From NCBI GenBank assembly GCA_004352715.1, contig SCFE01000005.1, positions 2,276,128-2,340,127 on the forward strand: a stretch of DNA of 64,000 nucleotides. Reading direction: 5' to 3'. A model generated the notes under the pieces. It was not told the DNA's origin. It was given only the letters and a program-made list of their open reading frames with translations, and made no database searches. Origin of the DNA: Hofstenia miamia. Taxonomy: Eukaryota; Xenacoelomorpha; Acoela. The first letter of the stretch is position 1. The number at the start of each line of letters is the position of its first letter. A program made the translations under genes and the position numbers. Of the stretch, positions 45,101 to 55,495 are shown piece by piece.

Positions 45101-47164
45101 AAAACACTTATCATCAAATCTGGTGATTTTGCAAAAACTAACAAACTTTTAGATTTATTAAAGAAATTCACAAATAAAATTCAGAAAAAAACATTTAGCA
45201 AATACTACCATACACGATATTTGAAAAAATGTTAACTGAGAGAATCGAAATAGAAGTATGTACATAAAATACAGGCAATCTTAGTCTGATCAATAATGGT
45301 AGATCATCACATTCGCTATTCTATAACTCCTGCGCGGCTACAAACAATTTCTGAAAAATGTGAATTTCTAAATTTCCCATATAGCTAGCCTATCACCAGT
45401 AGCTGCATCCTCAAAAAACGAAAGTCTATTCATACCTACATTATGATTCATAGGATTGAATTTAAAAGATAAAACGATTCAATTATCAAATTGAGTCTAT
45501 ACTGTGAATTTTATTGTCACAAATATGTATTCTTAGTTCGGGATTACTCTAATTTAATTATTGTATTAGTTGTAAACAAAGTATTAAAGACCTTAATCAA
45601 GTGCATTGCTATTTTATAATCACAATTTGCAGATGATATCAGTCAACAATGTAAGGTAAACCACAAACAACGCGATAAAAGAATATCTGTAGGCGTGCAA
45701 GATAAATATCTTATATAACAAAATAGCTAAAAAATAATAACCACTTTGCGCAATCAGATGGATTTAACTGTTACTCTGTTCTGCGCTCCAATAATTATTA
45801 TTATATAATTGAATATCTCTATACAAAGTAAGTATAACAAAAAATATTTGCAAATGAAAATTGGTTAGTCAGATGAAAGATAGGAAAAAACATTTACAAA
45901 AAGGAAAGGAGCTGCATTTAAGAGATATCCATATTAAGATAAGGATTTTTGGAAATCTGGCAAGAGGCTGTAGCTTGAAATAAGAAGGAAAAAATAATAG
46001 ATTTATGTAAAAATTTTGAAGAATAAAATTAGCAGGAGAAACTATCCAAGAAAAAAATTGGCATGTGGAAATAGATTTGTGAGTTCTGGGAAGATCAAAC
46101 GCGAAATTAGAAGAGGATCTATTGCCACACACTGCAAAACAGAATTTTAGATAAGCAAAGATATCGAAGTCGTAGCGTCCCATTAGAAATTTTAGATAAA
46201 AGGATATTGGAAGGAGTATTATCAAAAAAATAATAAAAGAATTGTATGATTTGGCTGAATTAAAAAAAGCTTCGGCTTGCGTTTGTACGATGCTGAAAAA
46301 AATTCATGTTGTCTCGAAATCAAAGTTTGTAGATTAGTCGATATTGAAATAAAATATGGAACTGTTGTACAAATTAGCATCTGCAATACCCTTAAATAAA
46401 ACGAAAGAAAAATCATACGATTTCATTAAATATTGAATGCATCCATGTCTATCCATGAGATATTCCACGGTTGGTTGTCGAGTGCCGATTTGGCGGGATA
46501 TCATGTAATAAAAGATATCATTAACAAGCTTTTTACTCTAAAAACAATCTTAATATTAAACATATCGAAATAAGTACTAACTTCAAAAATAAGTTTGTCC
46601 ATATTTTCTACTAACATTTCCAAAATGCCTCTTGAATAAAGCTCAGTAGCTAGTTGACTAACTAGTTCTACTTGGGGGTCAGCATCTTCTGTTCCAGCCA
46701 AAATGTTTTTCATTTGAACAAGATATTTATGAATATTTTCCACTTCCTAAAGATATGATTTATAATAATTTATGTCGTACTAAATATTTTACGGTTCTAA
46801 TATTTAATGAAACACTTAAAAAAACATCTAGCTTGAAGCATATGTTATTAGTATGCATAATAAAGACTCAAATCGAGTATCGTAAGCAGTGATGTAATTG
46901 ACAAAAATATAAAATATTATACTCCCCAACTATAAAAATGAAAATGATACCTATTACTTATTTTAGGGCAAAATTATGTGCCCAAAATAATAAACATTCC
47001 ATGCTTTAAAGTAAGTAAATAAATATGCTAAATCTAATCAAAATTTTCACCTTGTCTCTATCCTTTTCCTTCATAGACCCGACTTGAACTTTAATCAAAC
47101 TATCACAAAGCATCTTGGCAATGTCAGAAGGATTCTTCTGCGAACCTTTTCCAAACAAAGGCAT
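36065..47164 (-). CDS. Cab39: Cab39/MO25 scaffold protein gene, one exon missing
   Basis: MO25 is the armadillo-like scaffold that binds STRAD and activates LKB1 and also binds STE20-type kinases. Eight coding exons are read: 47051-47164, 46582-46746, 40131-40305, 39785-39844, 39674-39739, 39487-39630, 36461-36557 and 36065-36153. All have AG/GT borders and compatible phases except across the 46582-40305 interval. Diagnostic stretches are [19 protein letters not shown] at the start, '[20 protein letters not shown]', '[13 protein letters not shown]', '[16 protein letters not shown]', '[10 protein letters not shown]', '[18 protein letters not shown]', '[14 protein letters not shown]' and '[12 protein letters not shown]'. 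The exon for the KKDVAQIFNNILRRQ-type region (about 37-40 residues) is not found, and skipping it breaks frame. The recognised parts give about 300 residues against about 340 in the family. Either an exon is lost or misassembled, or the copy is broken. Confidence 0.85.
36461..36557 (-). CDS. Cab39: Cab39 penultimate exon
   Basis: It is 97 nt: [20 protein letters not shown] to FLTNFQN plus one base, so it ends in phase 1. It matches the VFVANP-(D/N)-KT...(L/I)-x-FL-x-x-FQ segment of MO25. Acceptor TATTTAG, donor ATG|GTACGT. A 2.9-kb intron precedes it; the mariner-like remnant at 37.86-38.21 kb lies within that intron. Confidence 0.88.
36900..36970. repeat. Short TTTTTGACA/TGTCAAAA repeats
   Basis: Several direct and inverted copies of ttttgacaaaa and aatgtcaaat follow each other in the intron. 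No function is apparent. Confidence 0.6.
37862..38215 (-). pseudogene. Mariner-like transposase C-terminal remnant
   Basis: On the minus strand the translation contains '[20 protein letters not shown]', then '[20 protein letters not shown]' and '[11 protein letters not shown]'. This follows the order HFP-x-xLI...SPDLnPlDFFLWG-x-LK...LEEL-x-x-(R/I) of mariner/Tc1-type DDE/D transposases. The third catalytic D region reads [11 protein letters not shown], so the acidic residue after P is kept but the context is eroded. It lies in the last large intron of Cab39. Confidence 0.55.
39487..39630 (-). CDS. Cab39: Cab39 48-codon exon
   Basis: It is 144 nt, phase 0: [20 protein letters not shown] to [11 protein letters not shown], the strongly conserved C-terminal armadillo repeats that carry part of the STRAD-binding surface. 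Acceptor TTTTTAG, donor AAG|GTAATT. Confidence 0.9.
39674..39739 (-). CDS. Cab39: Cab39 22-codon exon
   Basis: Sixty-six nt, phase 0: [20 protein letters not shown] then LK. The [10 protein letters not shown] string is nearly invariant in MO25. Acceptor ATTTAG, donor AAG|GTATG. Confidence 0.88.
39785..39844 (-). CDS. Cab39: Cab39 20-codon exon
   Basis: Sixty nt, phase 0 on both sides: [20 protein letters not shown], matching the DLLT-x-HK...FLE-x-(H/N)Y segment of MO25. Acceptor TTTTAG, donor CAG|GTAC. Confidence 0.85.
40131..40305 (-). CDS. Cab39: Cab39 exon after the missing one
   Basis: It is 175 nt between TATTTAG and AAG|GTACTT, and completes a split glycine codon (GG|C), so the preceding exon must have length 3n+2. 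The product [20 protein letters not shown] to [11 protein letters not shown] is the best-conserved MO25 core (GYE-x-x-x-x-AL-x-CG-x-MLR-x-CI...YVE-x-x-xFD-x-xSDAF-x-(T/S)FK). Confidence 0.88.
40606..40770 (+). pseudogene. Small LINE reverse transcriptase tail fragment
   Basis: One frame reads 'YHNMELGEA' and '[15 protein letters not shown]', which resembles the (Y)G-x-x-(W/A)-G(g/a)A...L...IQNAILKI segment near the end of LINE reverse transcriptases. Only about 50 codons remain. It sits in the Cab39 intron that lacks the expected exon. Confidence 0.4.
41190..42090 (-). pseudogene. Mariner transposase, decayed
   Basis: Reading leftwards: an N-terminal helix-turn-helix region (about 41975-42075) with '[20 protein letters not shown]', then '[20 protein letters not shown]' and '[20 protein letters not shown]', the standard linker of mariner. 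Around the first catalytic aspartate it reads '[13 protein letters not shown]' where the family has T-G-DE-x-W(F/I)Y. A frame change leads to '[13 protein letters not shown]' and '[20 protein letters not shown]', the third D region; the HDNARPH block of the second D is scrambled. Stops and shifts rule out activity. It is inserted in the Cab39 intron between 40305 and 46582. Confidence 0.8.
42160..42985 (+). pseudogene. LINE reverse transcriptase fragment
   Basis: The frame 42170-42469 carries '[20 protein letters not shown]', the palm SVL...FINDLP motif, then '[11 protein letters not shown]', where the catalytic YVDD has become YVDA. It continues with '[13 protein letters not shown]' and, after a shift, '[10 protein letters not shown]'. 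The same elements occur in the same order in the copy at 62.5-64.0 kb, so both belong to one LINE family. It begins abruptly next to the mariner remnant and lacks the (ATT)n tail. Confidence 0.75.
43673..43933. mobile_element. hAT MITE, 261 bp, perfect GGTTATTG duplication
   Basis: Ends CAGAGGCGCGTTTAGG and CCTAAACGCGCCACTG are inverted; GGTTATTG flanks both sides exactly (43665-43672, 43934-43941). A short GC-rich stretch of ccccctgccctccccct lies just inside the right end. It lies in the large Cab39 intron. Confidence 0.9.
43942..46581. other. Cab39 intron sequence, no exon found
   Basis: I searched both strands, chiefly the minus strand, for the expected DVAQIFNNLLRRQ-type coding exon and found nothing resembling it. 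A minus-strand open frame of 118 codons at 45869-46225 is low-complexity, rich in Phe, Ile and Ser, and shows no domain. Confidence 0.5.
46582..46746 (-). CDS. Cab39: Cab39 exon 2
   Basis: Fifty-five codons between ATCTTTAG and the donor GTTAGT, both borders in phase 0. It reads [20 protein letters not shown] onward to [12 protein letters not shown], the first helical repeat of MO25. Confidence 0.85.
47051..47164 (-). CDS. Cab39: Cab39 exon 1 (start)
   Basis: Thirty-eight codons from the ATG at 47164 to the donor AAG|GTGAAA, ending in phase 0. The opening [19 protein letters not shown] fits the MP-x-FGK-x-x-K-x-P-x-(E/D)-(I/V)-x-K-x-L start of MO25 proteins, which fixes the start codon. Confidence 0.85.
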
Positions 47165-49908
47165 AACAAATATCTAGAGACCCACGCAGATATAGATTTA
47201 ACTGAAACAACATTTATTACAATAAATATGTCTATATAGGTAACAGGCATTAATATTGTAAAATAATATGCAGAACAATATCAAATCCATGATTAATTTT
47301 GAGATAGGCTGCGGTTGTTGTAAATCACGGGATTGACAGCCTTGAAGAACCGCGAAAATTGTCAATATATGTGTTAACTATTTCTTTAATTAACTGAAAT
47401 TTCGCTTTGAGCTGGTAAGACACCGAACAGTATTTTTCTGAGTTGAATAAGACCAAAATGCAAAATTCAAATATTCTCAGATAGAAAAAATAATTTTAAG
47501 AGTTGATCAACAAAAAGACATAAATCCTATATACATGAAACGACTTATTGAACTAACACTTCCCGAAATAGTGATCAATAATTTAAAATATTATGTAGAC
47601 TGATTTGGTCAGTAAGAAGAATATTCGCACAATGTTCCCCACATTTACTTTAATCTGCACAGTAGATAAAGCATTTTCTAAAAAACATGTATATAAAATA
47701 CAATATGAGACCAATTCAATTATTAAAGATATAAGATATAATATATGAGAATAGATATAAGTGAAAAATTTTGTTGAATCAAATATACAAGTATATTCTG
47801 CAACGATCATTTTTTAGATTACCATTATGGGCATATTTTTAAGTTTGCAATCTATATTAGCCATAAAATTTTTAGTTACCACAAAATTTCGGTATGCATT
47901 ATTTGATACATAGTAGTATGGTACCATAACATAATAGGCATCAAACAACAAAATGCGTGAAGATATCAGTCAATGTGAAAGAAATACTTTACTGAATATA
48001 ATAATTTTAGTAACAAGACATGCGCAATAATAAACTTATAAAATGATTTTTATATTAACTACCAATTACCATGTTCTGTGCACTCAACGAATTAAATTTA
48101 TAATTGACATACTATTACAGAAATAATGAATATTAACATTGTAAAATTGGATTTGCAGTGACGATTTATGTCTTACAATTTTCTTCAAAATTCAAAGGAT
48201 TTCTTATAATTTGCTTACAATTTAACTGGAACAGATTTCGCATGACTATATAGGAAGTAGTAGTAGCATATTTTTTGAAATATATGTGACGTAGAAATCC
48301 TAAATGCAATTGTTAAAAGAGACTAATTTTAATTTACTATTAAAGAAGGTCTGATTCTACATCTGAATTTATAAGAGCTAGTGCAACATTTATTAGTTAT
48401 TTTGACCTGGCACCCTGGATGCAATTCTGAACACATAGCTAGTCTAGTTCTCATTTTACCAATTCATCAACACAATTAATCGATAAAATTTTAATATTTG
48501 TATTGCGGAACACTCGTGGATATTTTTTTAAAAGTAATGCCGGGATTCAGCGAATGAGAAATTTCAGGATTTCAATTCAGGGATTGGAAATATTCGTGAG
48601 GGATTACGAACCAAGCCTGAGCTATATCTTCTAATAGATAAATCCACTAAAATGTCAAATTAATAAATTTATGAAAAAAACAACATAAGAGATAATACTG
48701 TAGTAGAAAACATTTCAAGTGGGGGTAAGGAAGTAAATAAAGGGTAAATCCAGTTGATTGAAAAGACGAATTGTGTATTGAAATTCATTTTCAATTTATA
48801 GCAACCTTTTATAAATCGTCTTTGGTCTTGCAAGGAAAAAATTATAGCGGTAATTTGTGCCAAGAGTTTCCTTAAAAACAATCTGTGCCTCTGACAGATT
48901 TCACACTTGTACTGGGTGATCCTTATATTGTTCATTGGATATTTTAATTCTTTCTAACAATATTTTTTAAATGCAAAATCTTTCTAAAGCTTACACTAAT
49001 AAGTATCTGTATTAAAAATAGCAAATTTCAATATTTTTGATAAAATTAATTCCGTTAATAAGCCACAGTCTATGATAACTAACGCATAAGTAATGAATTA
49101 TTGTATCTACCTACAATCTCCATAAACTATACGGAGTTTTTACCTTAAATCAAAAATCTCTATACAAGCCATATCAATATATTTCAGAATTAATTTGTTT
49201 AATAGAATAAAAAATTATATTATTGTTTCAATAATGCAAAATTTTAGCAGTTCTTAATAAATTTTATAGCTACTAGCTTTGTTTGTAGTGTTCATAGAAG
49301 CAGAATTTGAATACAAAATTGAACAGCTGCTGGCTGCAAATTATACCGTATTGCAAGCAAAGCTATTTAGTAGTAACTATATACGTATTCCCAAACATAA
49401 TACAAATATTGATTAGATTGAAGTAAACTTACACAATTCAGTAGTTAGGAAAGCCTAAATAAATTTTTAATTTGAAAAGAATAAAATAAGAAAGTGGCAT
49501 ATACAAAAGGATCAAATAAACGAGTTACAAACTTCAAGTAAACTAGACAAAGTGTAAAGATTCCAGAGAAAATGATGCTTTAGTAGCAATTAGTCTAAAT
49601 TAAAATACACTGCCGTGAAGTTCTATTGGAGTGGAATTTCAGGGGCGTCAAAACTAATTTAGACAAATTAAGTGTAATGAATTTTATTAAAAAATCGTAT
49701 TTTTATTAAATTTTTTCTTTTAATAAATGATCTGGGAAAAGACTGTTTTTTAAAGTAATGGGATCAATCAGGGTCTCGTCGTGTCAATTTCTGCAATAAA
49801 AACGCGAAACAACTTAAACTTTACGAAATGTTGACACTATAAATGTTGCTACTGAATATACACCTGAATCTGAATACTACTGTTTCTGGTGAATTAAAAG
49901 GTGCGCTA
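47165..49908. other. Region upstream of Cab39, nothing recognised
   Basis: It should contain the promoter and any 5' untranslated exons of Cab39, but no CpG-rich patch, TATA box context or conserved exon stands out in the AT-rich background. Confidence 0.4.
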
Positions 49909-49910
49909 TA

Positions 49911-51173
49911 ATTTGTTCCAACGTAAAATGTTCCAATTTGTCCCTTTAATGTAAATTTTTGGACATTTTATAATAATGCAAAATTAATATCTGTGATCGA
50001 TTAGATAATGACGTTTCTGAGAAAATTGGTTTTGGAATTGAGATCGAGAAAAATCGATTTGAGAGTTGCTACTGCTAATTTAACGAAAGTTCTCAGTTAG
50101 CTGATTTAGATTTACAATGTTAGCGATCGAAAATAAAAATCAATGAAAGAAAATTAATTTGTAATGCACTGAAAAGCTACATTTCATAGTTATTCATTTT
50201 AATTTCAGCGGTTATCTTCTAATTGTTTTATTATGAAATCGAATTCAAGTTTTCTGTTTATGAATGAGCACTACTACTTAAAGTATGTCTTGTAGAGTAT
50301 CGTAATTGATTACAAACTGACGAGAGGAAATGCATCCATCCTAGTGTGTATCCTTGAAGAACCTTATATGGTTTTTCATTGACGTATGCTCGGACTTAAT
50401 TGTATTTCAACATTAAAAGGTAAATTTTATGTTAATTGACAGTTTATTGATAAAATAGCATGTAGATCGCAAACGAATATTAATATCACACAACAGTTTG
50501 CGGTATTCGAAATATTTAATCTCAACTATGAATAAGGTAATTTGTTCAGTTAAAAATTATTGGATAAATATTGAAAAACACGAAAATTGCGCTAGTAAAC
50601 CAGTATTGTCTATAACATAATTTCGCTATATTTGCTAATATAAATTTCAATAATTTTATCTTACATGTAATACGAACAAACAGTAACTATAAAAATATAT
50701 TTACAGCGTTTGTAACATCTGAATCATTTAATGTTTACGGAGATTCGGTAGGAGTCTGACCTACTATTTCCATACATAAGTATGGCTGTGTTATTCACAC
50801 TACGAATCTTCAAGTAAATAAATAAATACAAAAATTAAAATTCGCATTAATATTGACAATACAATGAAAACCGCAACTACTACTAAAAGACTATTTATCA
50901 ATAATGGAAGTTAACGCAGATGCTATTTAAGTTACGATCTATTTCAAGGTTATTAATACAAACAGTATAGATTACTAAACAGCAATAACACAATGGTTCA
51001 CGAAAGCTCTAACAAATTTATTATCAAACTGAAATTTAATGCTAAATTAATCCTATTCTCAGAATCTTCAATTCAATATCTAATTTATCACATTGGTTAA
51101 TTTTGCTTTAATATGAAATGTCTATAAATGTACATTAAAGGGACATTTTGGAACATTTTACGTTGGAACAAAT
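49911..51173. mobile_element. TA-flanked inverted-repeat element, 1.26 kb
   Basis: The left end ATTTGTTCCAACGTAAAATG and the right end are inverted copies over about 50 bp (only a handful of mismatches, including the shared gtccctttaatgta). TA stands outside both ends (49909-49910 and 51174-51175), the usual Tc1/mariner-type target. The interior is AT-rich and non-coding, so it is a MITE-like element. Confidence 0.75.
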
Positions 51174-51304
51174 TAAGTGATGCCAATTAAAAGTGTTGTT
51201 ACGATAAAGCTAATGTTTATATACATTCGTGATATGATATGCAAAGACATTGTTTAATTTAGAATGATATCTTCTAATGTTTAAATTGTTGAAAATATTA
51301 TTTT

Positions 51305-51552
51305 AAACTCTCGAATTCTAGACAAGCCATATTTCTATTTTCAATAAGTTAAGTTCAATCCTGGAATTCTAGACAACGTTAATTTCAATTCTAAATATAT
51401 TATCTTCAATCCTGCAATTCTAGAACAGCATTCATTTCAATTCTAAATATATTGTCTTCAATCCTGGAATTCTAGAGAAACCATATTTCTAGTCTAAAAT
51501 CATTATATTCAATCATGGAATTCTAGACAATGTTAATATCTATTCTAAATAT
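51305..51552. repeat. ~60-bp tandem repeat with core TGGAATTCTAGA
   Basis: Four to five diverged units read (c)aatcctggaattctagaca, then a variable part ending in tctaaatatattatcttc. The array starts about 130 bp after the TA-flanked element. Confidence 0.8.
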
Positions 51553-51974
51553 GTTACACTTGTTATTTTACTTTAATTTTGAAAATCCAAATGAAAGTGT
51601 TCTTTATTCATGTGAAATAAATTTGTTATACATAATTACAATTAGTTAAGTAACTTGTATGTAATGTATTACAATAAACTAAACACTTTTGTTGCTACTG
51701 TTGCAATTTTCGTGGACAGACAATTTTTAATTGAATATCTGTAATTTCTTTTACACAGTTTACATCTTTTAAAGTGATATATTTCATTCAGCAAACATTG
51801 GTGTATTGGAAACACACAACTATTTTGGGTTGTGCTTAGAAAATAGAATTCTAATAAGAACTGATACCATTTCACAAGTGTTCAATATATAATTACAAAA
51901 TACAAAGATTGGTAAAAGCAAGCAAGTCAAATTAAGAGTGAGAAAATATTAAATAATGTTTTGATTTATCTGGG

Positions 51975-52716
51975 TAGCACTGAAAAAAGAGTATAAAGAA
52001 ACCTGTGATGCACTGTTGGAAGGCAAAAATCCTGTGTGTTTATATATTGATGGAAAGTTAACAATAAAAGATATCTTTCAGAAAGGGCAGCCCATCTCTA
52101 TCCAGCTAGAAAAGATCCACATGACCATTAACTGTCTTGATCCTTGTGTCGTAATTTTGTTTCAAGCTGGAGGTGATCTTATGTGGACAAATAAAGCTGA
52201 GATGATCACCTGATACTACAATGTTACTAAGCACATTGAGATAATTACTATGTTACACACCTGCATCACAGATCCTGAGGAGATGACACTACAGCAGGTG
52301 AACAAGTTCTGTTCACTCCTTGTCAACCACTCCACACATATGGGATCCCTCTGAGAAGTTTTTCTCCATTTTTACCCCAATACTAAGATCAGTGCTGAAG
52401 ACACACACACCTCTGACACTGATTCCTTAATGATGCTTCTCATCGCCCTCAAGGGCCTCAGTCTGCACAAATGTTTCTACAACACCTTCACCCAGAGGTT
52501 GAATGTATTACAACACAACTGTCCCATTAGTTCTAAGCTACCAGAGCTCAAGAATTTTAGGCTACACAGTGAAACTGTCAGCACTTATGCAAGTCACTTT
52601 GCAACCCTGGTGCACAGAGTTTTCATCATGGGATGATGTGCTGTCCAAGGAAATGGTCAAAGAAGCCCAAAAGCTGTTGTGTGGTCCTACTGTCCAACAG
52701 TTACCACAACCTTAAC
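51975..52716 (+). pseudogene. Degraded coding region, unassigned
   Basis: A plus-strand reading with clear coding character and higher G+C than its surroundings: 'YKETCDALLEGKNPVCLYID' and 'GKLTIKDIFQKGQPISIQLE' (stop at 52211), then 'NVTKHIEIITMLHTCITDPE', then 'ALKGLSLHKCFYNTFTQRLN' and 'LHSETVSTYASHFATLVHRV'. At least three stops or shifts interrupt it. The product does not match a family I know. Directly downstream is DNA with a TATA box and a polyadenylation signal (52729-53060), so it could be the gag-like part or the 3' gene of a decayed LTR element, or a processed pseudogene. Confidence 0.35.
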
Positions 52717-52728
52717 CATGCAATGAGG

Positions 52729-53060
52729 GTGTGTAGAGTCACTCAAGCCCTTATTAATTTTATTTTTCAATTATTGGCACTCTCTAATTAATTTGGTGCT
52801 ATTTACTATAATTGATTTAGTGATTTTTGTTAACTTGCGTTTTTTCGAACTTAGTTTTCGAATTTAGTTTAATTGTCCCCTCAATTAGAGAACACGTGTG
52901 ATAGCTCTTTTAATTTGTAAGGGAAACAAGTGAATTTTTGTAAAACAGTAAATATTTACCTTTTTTCTGTATAAAATAGGGAACTTACTCTCATCAATTG
53001 TCAAAATAAATCTCATTCTCACTGGATCACATTTGCTTTATTATTTCTTATTATACTGCT
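52729..53060 (+). promoter_or_regulatory. LTR-like stretch with TATA box and polyA signal
   Basis: TATAAAAT at 52970-52977 is followed 35 bp later by AATAAA (53005-53010), the spacing seen in compact LTR promoters. The stretch begins TGTGTAGAGTCACTC and lies directly after a degraded coding region. No second copy is present in the window, so its edges and nature stay open. Confidence 0.3.
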
Positions 53061-53224
53061 AACCTTTTTAGATCTGGTATTGATAATATGATAATAAACT
53101 TGCAAGATCCAGTGATAATGTGGAAGGAACTCCACTTTGCCTTGGGTGACAACTTGCTCCTTGACAGATGTGAGCCCATATTGTGGTTGCTTTATAGCTA
53201 CATATAGGCATAGGAAATAAAAGA

Positions 53225-53504
53225 ACTACTAATTATATAAATTGTACATGCACATAACATCACACTATGCAAATATATTATGCTGTTGGCATACACAAAT
53301 ATGTGGCAACTACACATTAGTAATATTTTTATTACATGTGCTGAGATAACAAACATTGAGCTAAATTTGTTTTATTGAGCTAGAAATTAAACTTGAGACA
53401 CACAATTAGCACCTTGGATGGTGAGGATGGATTCTGATGATTTGGCTTTGGTGAGATGCTGTGTAAATTGGTCACTAGCTGAAATGCCTTCTTGGGAATT
53501 GTAT
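53225..53504 (+). repeat. Host repeat unit B1, first half
   Basis: The sequence around tgctgagataacaaacattg and gagctagaaattaaacttga recurs at 54650-54810. The unit continues after the solo LTR, at 54447-54590. Two tandem units of about 430 bp are implied once the LTRs are removed. Confidence 0.6.
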
Positions 53505-54442
53505 TGTAGCATCATCCAAATAATCAGAAATAAGCTGCAAATGTCACAGAAGAGAATAAGATCGAAAAGGAGTTGATTAAAAATATTATAATTAGATCAG
53601 TTACTATTATTTCAGATTAATTTGTAAAATGCAACCAAGAATAAAATATGTGTCAAAAAAGAGATATTTGTATCTGTTGATAAAAATACTTTTGACTAAA
53701 CGACGCTTATGTTATTTTATAGTTGCCATCTTGGCAGAAGTTTAAATTTGAATCGACAGGTACTTCTTTTGGAATTACTATAAATGCATTGAAACTTATT
53801 GTAAGAGGTTGATAAAGAATTTTACTTAGAATTCTTATTTTTCATCTTATTAATGGTTTGATTATTAATACAATGTTGAGCTAATCGAGCAGTGCTTAGT
53901 AGTGGTCTGGATCCATCACAGGGAACAATTCAAGGGTCTCTGTGCCAGATCATGAAAGTGCACTTATGTAGGTTAGGAAGTTGTTTGAATAGAATTTATT
54001 TAAATAAGCCAATATATTTTGGTAATGGCTACATGTAATATTTAATTAACAACTAGTAACAGTTCAGGTTGCAAATAGATATAACACTTTCACACAATAG
54101 AGTTTAAGTCAAGTTGTATCATGTCTTGAGTAAGCACCGAGCTAATGTAGGGTACACATAAGCTATCTTGATTGAGCTGAGAAGTGGCACTCAAGCATTG
54201 GATGGAACAATGAACCTGGATGTGGAGATCTGCTTCTGGCGGATGCCCACTAGAAGATCATTATGGAGGTTACCACATGGCTTTGTCACCTAAACAGTGA
54301 ACAGTTAAAGCAAGGTTACATAAGCTAACAGAAGAAACTAGTCAAGCAGTAATGACAAGTAAATCCTTACCTGCAATAACACAGCTAATGTTATAAAGTA
54401 ACAGTAGACAAATTGTGATAATGCCTGGTAGAGGATATTACA
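53505..54442 (-). mobile_element. Solo LTR, 938 bp, GTAT duplication
   Basis: Reading the plus strand it starts TGTAGCATCATCC and ends GGATATTACA, flanked by GTAT on both sides (53501-53504 and 54443-54446). It is the closest relative of the copy at 990-6648 and carries the uninterrupted target site of the Polinton-like element at about 54158. It is shorter than the 1.16-kb copies because of internal deletions. Confidence 0.85.
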
Positions 54443-54589
54443 GTATTGGTTCTTTTTTCTACAGTGAAATTGGCAAACTACCAATCTTCATTTGTTTTGG
54501 TTAGAGTATGGGCTGCTCTTGGCAAGGGTAATTCTTCACAGCCTAGTACTGCTCAAGCTGTTAGACGCATCCTGCAATTCTACAATATA

Positions 54590-54914
54590 CTATGCCATTG
54601 GCAATTGTGAATTCACAGCTATTATGTGCCATTTGTTTATTATTTATTTACATGAGCTGAGATAATAGAACTCTGAGATAAATTATTTATTGAGCTAGAA
54701 ATTAATACTTGAGACACACAATTAGCACCTTGGCAAGTAAGGATGGCTTCATGGATATGGCTTTGGTGTGATGCTGTGTGAATTGGTCACTGCTGGAGTT
54801 CTTTGTGGAATCTCTGTGTTTATTAGGCAAATTGGTGAATCACCAATGTTTCTTTCTTTTGTTGGAATGTGGGTCACTCTCTGCTATGGTAAACTTTGCA
54901 AACTTGGATCTTAA
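54590..54914 (+). repeat. Host repeat unit B2, first half
   Basis: It repeats the B1 unit (gagataatagaactctgaga, gagacacacaattagcaccttgg, gatgctgtgtgaattggtcact) and is interrupted about 110 bp further along the unit by a second, independent LTR with flank TTAA. Confidence 0.6.
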
Positions 54915-55495
54915 TGTAGCATCACCCAAAAGGAATAAGCTGCAAACAGGAGATTAGCGTCAAATGATTAATTGTGTTGAAATATAATTAGAAATATGAT
55001 TGTAAAAATTTAGTTAATTATCTTATTCATTTTGTAAGATGCAACCAAGTTACAATATTGTACATTCTAAGAAAATACTGGAGCTGATTAAGTATTATTT
55101 GACAAATTGTAACAAGCGAAATTACGCTTATGTAAGAACAGCCATATTGGCAGAAGATTAATTCAAAATTCAAAATCAGCAGGTACTTAAAACTTTTTAA
55201 ATAAATAGCTTAGAATTTAAGAGAATTTTGATGAACAATAAATTCTTCAGAGTTTATTTTATTTTCACTCTTCATTTATCTGGTTTGATATTTAATTAAA
55301 AGTTCAGCTAAACAATTTGTGTCAAGTAGTGGCTGGATTCCATCACGGGAGCAATTCAAAGGGTCCTTGTGCCAGTCATGAAACCACACTTAAGTTACAG
55401 ATAGGAGTTTTTTTATTCTTGCTTAGTCTGACTATAGATCAATACATGTATATTTTAATAGATGCCTGAAATGGCTGGATAGCCGAACCCTAGGG
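54915..55495 (-). mobile_element. LTR copy cut by a contig join
   Basis: It starts TGTAGCATCACCC after TTAA and is almost identical to 56071-56648. It ends at the single N at 55496, after which sequence from 54345 onward is repeated. It therefore appears to be the same LTR as 56071-57231, represented twice. Confidence 0.8.

Noticed and set aside
45869-46225. 118-codon minus-strand frame in the Cab39 intron as the missing exon
   Set aside because: It shows no resemblance to MO25 and is low-complexity.
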